Assembly (NCBI GenBank): GCA_029379385.1
Contig: CM055618.1
Span: forward strand, 1,312,134-1,376,133
Reading direction: 5' to 3'
From: Quillaja saponaria
Taxonomy: Eukaryota; Streptophyta; Magnoliopsida; Fabales; Quillajaceae
Length of the DNA stretch: 64,000 nt
This document shows, one piece after another, positions 58,298 through 64,000 of this stretch; within the stretch, counting starts at the first letter, position 1, and every line of letters starts with the position of its first letter. A program made the position numbers and the translations under genes. Below the pieces are notes generated by a model. It was not told the DNA's origin, searched no databases, and saw nothing but the letters and a program-made list of their open reading frames with translations.

Positions 58298-58646
58298 GTT
58301 TGTGTGGTAGCTCTGCCCACAAGATTTGAGAGTTTGGAGAGAAAAAGAAAGAGAGAAAACTATTTTTTCTTTCTTTCTATTTTTACTATTATATAACAAA
58401 TATTTTTGGTTAGTAAATAAACCTATAATATGGTTTATTTTTTCCTCAAAAATGTAATATAGTGAAAATCTAGGTAGAAATTCACAAATAAACACCCTTA
58501 CAAATTATACTAATTTTCCTTTTTTAATATCTGAAAATCTTTCTTTTAACTTTAGTGTACTTCATTCTTTCCTTCAAAATCTTTCTTCTAACTTTAGCAT
58601 ACTTAATTCTTTATGAAATTCTAGGGTTGCCTCAGTAATTATCATC

Positions 58647-58907
58647 TAAGGGCTCGTTTGGCACAATGTATAAGGCCAACATGATAATATAAGACTATTT
58701 AGTTGGCTGTTGTACAGTGTTTTCCTCCAATAGAATAGTATAGACTTATACTATTGACTCCTTTTTTACTATGCTTGACAGTATAAATTTAAATAGTGTG
58801 GAGGGAAGGATAAGACAACAGTATAACAACTGTAAAACTATATAGCCAATTATATTGTATAATCATATACTATTCAATCCTATATGATGCGCTAAACAAG
58901 CCTTAAA
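58647..58907. mobile_element. Tourist-like MITE (PIF/Harbinger type)
   Basis: About 260 bases ending in inverted repeats (GGGCTCGTTTGGC on the left, AGGCTTGTTTAGC on the minus strand at the right). TAA lies at both flanks, as expected for the 3-base target duplication of this class. No coding capacity. Confidence 0.7.
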
Positions 58908-59159
58908 TCTCTTAAAGTTGAAAATTTGTAAATAAATGAATTCTTTATTAAAATAATGTTAAAAATAATGAGAACAAAACACCCAAATTTAGAAAAATGG
59001 CAGGATTATCAATTAAAATGTTAGAATTTATTCTATAATAATAATAAGGATACAGTTACAAACTATTTAATGAATTTAGTTTTGATATGTTAAAAGGGAA
59101 CTCAATTAACTAAAATCACATGAAATACAAAGGATTTATGAGATTTGTTAATACATGAT

Positions 59160-59665
59160 TGGTCCAAACCAATACAAAGAAGACATGTGGCATCAATTAT
59201 TCAAGCAGTAACACTTGCCACCAGGGGATTGACAACTCTCCTTTATATATAGGAGCCTAAGACTCCTATATTCAGATTCCATTTTCTCTCTTTTTCTCTC
59301 TATATTTACTTATCTCTTAAGAAGACTTACTAAGTTAAGCTTCGAAGGGGTAACAAGTCCATAAGGCCACCCCTGCAGGTCTACTGAAGAGTATCTAACG
59401 ACTAGCTTTAAGCTTAGGAGGACTAACCTTGCAAGTATACTGAAGAGCACTCGAGAGCCACTTCTAAGCTCAGACCACCACCCCTATAGGTTTACCTAAG
59501 AGCACCCTAGGAGACTTTTAAGCTTAAACTATTTTTTATTTACAGAGCTTAAGGCTCCAAGACCACCTATACAAGCTTATTGAAAATTAGGTGAGGAAAC
59601 CTTTGGCCAGATCACCTAGCCCGAACAAATCATACATCAACATTGGAGTTTTCCATGGGAAACCC
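59160..59665 (+). mobile_element. LTR remnant with primer-binding-site-like end
   Basis: A promoter-like CTTTATATATAGG near 59240 and a pyrimidine-rich leader are followed by 'cattggagttttccatggga' (about 59641-59660). The latter resembles the TTGGxGCCGTCCGTGGGAA sites at 49080 and 18430. This suggests the 3' part of a plus-oriented 5' LTR. No gag follows. Confidence 0.5.
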
Positions 59666-61290
59666 ATACAATTTAGGTTTTCTAATTCTCGCCCAGTTGT
59701 CCCATTCGTTGGTTGAAGGCCCCGGAGGGAGACCTACCCATGAGGACGACCTGAAGACCTCATTGGGAGATATACGTCATGGAGATGACCCCAAGACCTC
59801 GTGGGAGACCTAAAGACTTATAGACCTTGGAATGTTTAAAGCTTGACTAGGAAGGTCAGCTTAGGAATGCAAACCTTCAAGACTCAGGTCTAGCCCAAAA
59901 GAAATATTGCATTTAAAGTCATGATAGACAAATAATTCACCTCACCCACACTTCGTGACTTATAACTCAGGATCCACTGTTAAAGTGATAGACTAATAAA
60001 ATCTAACCAATCTGCAAAATGTTATATTTTTTATACATAATTGCACAACAACTATATATGGAGAATAATATTACATGCTTCATGCGAATCAAATCTTCTG
60101 TTGAGAACTGTCACTTGGCCATAAATACAGGAAAATCTCAGGTAAGAAAAATCCAAAGTCTGGAAGCCTGCATGAACCCTAGGTGCCAATGCAAAAGAGA
60201 CCCACTCGAGAGTCATCTTGGCCCTGCTTAGTGTAAAGCCAAGTAAGGAAGCCCTGCACAACCTCTGGTTGTCAACACCAAGGATTACCCATCTAAGAGT
60301 CATCCTGGCCCTATCTGTGCCCATAGAATGGTAAACGAGGTCAGTAGGAAATAGTCCCACGACCTGAACCACTAAGGGTCAGTCCCTAAGGATTACAAGA
60401 TACTAAGATGTGTTGCTCCTTGCTAGACTCAAAAGGTTAAACCCATATCGATGAAGTAAGACTTGGGAATATGGTTTAGTTGGTGGGCAAATCTACCTGT
60501 TAGACTATGCTTGAAACCATTTAGCTATATTAGAGTAGCAAGGGGTTGACTCATGACCTTGGCTTCAAGCCTGGTGATAAAGTAACCTGTTAGACCATGT
60601 TTGAACAAAGGCTAGGATTAAATAGAAACAAGACCAATTATAAGGTAGAAAACAAATATCTTCTTGAGGAGATATGGTCGGGACAAACTTGGCTGCCCTC
60701 ACAAAACATATGTGATCCTTTCAAGACTATAAAGGTAAATGCTCGATAAGTAGGGCTAAAATCTCGAGCAGTGCCAAGATCAAGGCCTACATTCCTTGGG
60801 TACATAAGTCTGCTGAAGACGAAACAAAAGGTTAAAATACTCGTACCCTAAATATAAGCCTCAATGCTCGGGCCTCAAAACATACAACAAACCCATCTAG
60901 GCACATCTTCAAGCACATGGTCAAGCCTCTGAAGATTGTTGAGGTCAAAGAGAACACAAATTCCATCAAGGCACAACATCCATCGGGCTGAAGGAATGCA
61001 AGTCCAAAAAAACCCTAAGCTCACGTTATGCAAACACTGTTCGAGTACATGATAGAAAGTGGAGCTTTTTGAACTTGCAGTAGGACAGATGAGCAAACAA
61101 GAGGGTACCCAAGAAGTGTAAATCGAATGAGTCAAGAACCCTGAAAAAAACTCATAAGGCACACATCCACAATGGACAAGGCCAAACATGCATCCCAAAA
61201 AGTAATTCATATAAAATATTTAGGAGTATAAAGTAAGGGAACAAACACTAAATTAAAGAAGATATTCCCCAAAGTTAAATTACAGAACAT
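59666..61290. other. Repeat-derived sequence with short internal repeats
   Basis: 59700-59830 contains repeated 'gggagacct' and 'ccaagacct' segments. 60050-60400 contains two copies of a 'gagtcatcctggccct' stretch. No credible gene; probably the interior of the LTR element starting at 59160. Confidence 0.4.
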
Positions 61291-61299
61291 TGATCAGGC

Positions 61300-62330
61300 T
61301 TCGAACTAACACTTGCTCCAATCCCATGATGGCTGTTGTACAAAATCTTCCATGTTATGCATCCCTCGAGCAACCTCTAACTCTCTCCTCAGACCACATA
61401 TCTTGGACTCCAAAACTGAAACCCTCTCCTTGGATGTGGCAACTCTTCCTCGGTACGTTGAGCTTGAGTGTCAGCTTCTTTGGTTATCTTCTTAGCTCTC
61501 TCCAACTCAAACTGTGCTTCTTGCAGTTCCCTTCATGCTCCTTCCTTGGGGTCATCTACCTTATAGACCCTTTTCAAGCTCGAGGTGCTAGAGAGCATCT
61601 CAACACAAGGATGATCCATACTTTCAATAATAACCTCGACCTCATTGTGCATAAGCTTAGGAGCTCTCTCTTAGCAAATTTCTACACCCTTAACCTCATT
61701 TAGTAAGGCAAGAGTTGTTAGTGCTCATGCTTGTGTTTGTTTAGCTACATTCTAAGCATCTGAAGCAAGTCAGTCAATAAGCTTATCTGCACAAAACAAA
61801 TGAGTTTGAGCAAGACCAGAAGTCTAAACACAAACTTAAATATCAGTTTCAGATCCTTAGCATTGAGATCCTAGTGCTCACAATTTGAGGGTCTCCCAAA
61901 TAATATTTTAAGTCAAATAGCCCCTTGGGCTAATTAAGTTGCAAAGTATAAATCCTTATAATCCACTCAATTTAACAAGGGTTCAGCTTTCCCTAACCAT
62001 GGCTGAAACCACTAGGAATCCCATGCCTCATGAAGAAGATTCGAGGCTTTCATTCTTTATTGTTGTCGAGATGGTTGGTGAATAGAGGCTTCCTAGCTAC
62101 GATACAAATCCATTCCCCAGGTAAGGTACTAAATATGAAAAACTCCCATAAAACAATCAAAGAAAGGGGAAAGTCATGCTTCTGAAAGAAATTCACATAC
62201 CTGATGACAAACCTAATTGTATTTAGGAAAATCTGAGTTGGACAGACACCACAAGCATTGCAGTGGTGGATGATAAAAGCGTGAACGAGAAACCTAAGCC
62301 GACCTTAAACTGACCCACGTAGAAGTGCAC
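61300..62330 (-). pseudogene. Gypsy-type transposon gene remnant, antisense to the LTR
   Basis: On the minus strand, 62330-61900 reads a degraded N-terminal domain (HAFIIHHCNACGVCPTQIF then a RFVIRY segment) like those at 23720 and 43870. 61780-61300 reads a broken coiled coil with an ELERAKKITKEADTQAQ heptad pattern. Stops are frequent. Its direction is opposite to the LTR and primer site at 59160-59665. Confidence 0.55.
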
Positions 62331-62399
62331 AAGAGCGGGCTTAGTATGTGTATATATATATATACTCAATTACTAAAAATAAAATGCCCTTAAGATGTT

Positions 62400-62959
62400 T
62401 GATAAAAGGCTTGAAAGAAACTAGTTATAATACAAGGATTAAAACTTAGTATATTCAATCTTAGTGAGCTTAATTTAGTCTAGGAGGCTTTGTTGAGGGT
62501 CAGGGTTGGAAGTAGTTTATGACTTTTGAATAAAAGTTGTTCCTAACATCTTAAAAGATTAGATTGGAACATTTTGAAATTTAATTCCTAAGTATAAAAA
62601 TTTTATAAGCACCGGAAGTAAAGGTTGGTAACTAGAAATTTTACGAAAGCCCCTGTTTTTGGATCTTGTGAGGAACTAAGTGAGTTCAAGGCTGAGCTTA
62701 GGAAAAGGTTCTAAATAAGAAAGATAGCTAACTTTCTAAAGTTAATATTTAAACTTGGTTTTGTCGAATTAGATTAGGTATGTAAGTTAAAATCAAATAT
62801 ATATCCAAGGGGGTTATAAAAGTGCTTAAAAGGAATAAAATTTAAATAACTACTTGAAACTTAGTAACTCTAGATTTTCTTGATTAAAATGTTATAGCTT
62901 ATAAAATTGATAAGCTTAATAATACTTGAAAAATGTAATTGTAGTTTCAAAAAATGTTA
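62400..62959. other. Gene-free AT-rich stretch
   Basis: A short (TA)n run lies at 62351-62364, just before it. No coding signature or matched repeat seen. Confidence 0.4.
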
Positions 62960-63990
62960 TTGAATCAACGACAGACGTGAACTCCGGAGTAAGTGACGAA
63001 TGAGATCAATGAACTGGTGAGTGGTTAATTATTACCTTTCAGACTAGATTATTATATGTAATTATATGTGTATTTAAATAAATATGCAAGTGTAATGTTT
63101 TAGTAAGTTGTTTGAATCATGCTTGTTTGAAATTGTTTGTGGTTGATCAGGGCCAACAAATTGAAAATTTTTTGAGAAATGATTTTTTTTTTTTTGGAAC
63201 GAGATCTAGGTGCACATAGGATATTCTTATTTGAAATTCTGAGACATTCTGATTTTGATAATTGTTTTTAAAAGAATTGAGTGCTCAGCCTCGATGGGAT
63301 GGATTATGTACGAAGAATTAAACTGTTGTACGAGTGTGTAAATGTCTGGTGGGGGGAGATACTGTTGTGCGGGGCTAAGTTACTCACTGGCCCTTTGTTT
63401 GCTTGTATGTTCCGATTGCATTGCTAAGAATTATTAACTTTGGATATATGACTCTCTCTCTCTCTATATATATATATGTTGTGAAACATGTGAATCGTGG
63501 CTTCATGAGACTTGCAATTAATGTGAGCATGCTATTAATTTAAAATATGAATAATATTACTTGAAATTAAATGATGATATATGTGCTTTGAGTGATGCTA
63601 GTATCCTTTAGGTATGTTTTTCACTTATGGAGTCAGTAAGACTCACCTTTCTTTCGTGGATAATTTTTTTTTTTTTTTTAGTAACAAGACCTTAAAGGAA
63701 CTTAACCACTGATATGGGGTTCGCGGAAGATTGATGACAAGGTATTCTTCAAAATCTCATACTTGAAGTTAAGGATAAAAGTTTGCAGTTACATTAAAAC
63801 TATTAGGTGTCTAACTTTGTACGATGCAATAGTCTAGTATTTGTCTTTTTTATGATGTGGATAGAGTGGAGCTCCTTATTCTCTTTGTGTTGTCATTGGG
63901 TAAGAACATGAGTTTATAAGTTTTTATTTTATGGCTTGTTCCATATTGCATAGAACATCTGCTAGAATTTTTCAGTAAATTGTGATTTAT
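62960..63990. repeat. Noncoding dispersed repeat, copy 2
   Basis: Diverged copy of 16930-17960, with landmarks in the same order: 'gatctaggtgcacatagga', 'gttgtgcggggc', 'tatgtttttcacttatggag', a T-run, 'gtttgcagttacattaaaac', 'gtggagctcctta' and 'ttttcagtaaa'. It continues to the window edge. Confidence 0.55.
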
Positions 63991-64000
63991 TTTAGTCAAC

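Noticed and set aside
61290..61703. Plus-strand frame of 137 codons
   Set aside because: It is antisense to a broken coiled coil on minus and has no domain of its own.

Overview
The window is nuclear DNA of a flowering plant, probably a woody eudicot (inference from protein similarity and repeat types; the species cannot be named from sequence alone). It is AT-rich and repeat-rich. Its genes are short, with GT-AG introns. The host-derived content is a cluster of small secreted cysteine-rich peptides of the plant defensin / defensin-like (DEFL) family, plus two decayed copies of the transcription elongation factor gene SPT4 caught in the same duplications. I count ten DEFL loci. Four look intact (81-444, 4535-4847, 7436-7748 on plus; 56427-56783 on minus). 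Six are broken or fragmentary (795-911, 9836-11716, 21416-21731, 40889-41249, 51753-52118, 53735-54018).

Left part (1-21 kb). The first intact DEFL is followed by a DEFL fragment, then a Ty1/copia tail inserted in a spacer that is itself duplicated (about 1.0-2.1 and 3.06-3.74 kb). Next comes a tandem array of about 2.9 kb units, each with one DEFL gene: 4535 and 7436 encode proteins differing at one residue. A third member (9836-11716) has lost its start codon and one cysteine, and its intron is filled with nested inverted-repeat elements and a telomere-like tract. A foldback element (11.84-12.57 kb) and a decayed LTR element with minisatellites (12.575-18.68 kb) follow.

Middle and right (21-58.5 kb). 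A large composite unit is present three times: plus-strand DEFL, SPT4, spacer with a 48-bp minisatellite, minus-strand DEFL. Each copy has different losses. Copy 1 keeps most SPT4 exons but lacks the minus-strand DEFL. Copy 2 has lost SPT4 exon 4 next to a palindromic Ty3/gypsy element. Copy 3 has lost SPT4 entirely but keeps the intact minus-strand DEFL. The spacer of copy 1 is split by an insertion of about 11.4 kb with CACTA-like ends, which carries a decayed endogenous caulimovirid (pararetrovirus) of about one genome length with repeated ends.

Right end (58.5-64 kb). There is a small Tourist-like MITE, an LTR/primer-site remnant with an antisense coiled-coil gene remnant of the 'putative gypsy-type transposon' class, and a noncoding repeat that also occurs at 16.9-17.96 kb. 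No rRNA, tRNA or CRISPR was recognised. The functional genes are probably secreted antimicrobial or signalling peptides: each has a hydrophobic signal peptide encoded mostly by exon 1 and an eight-cysteine mature domain in exon 2. The rest of the window records repeated duplication, transposon insertion and decay.
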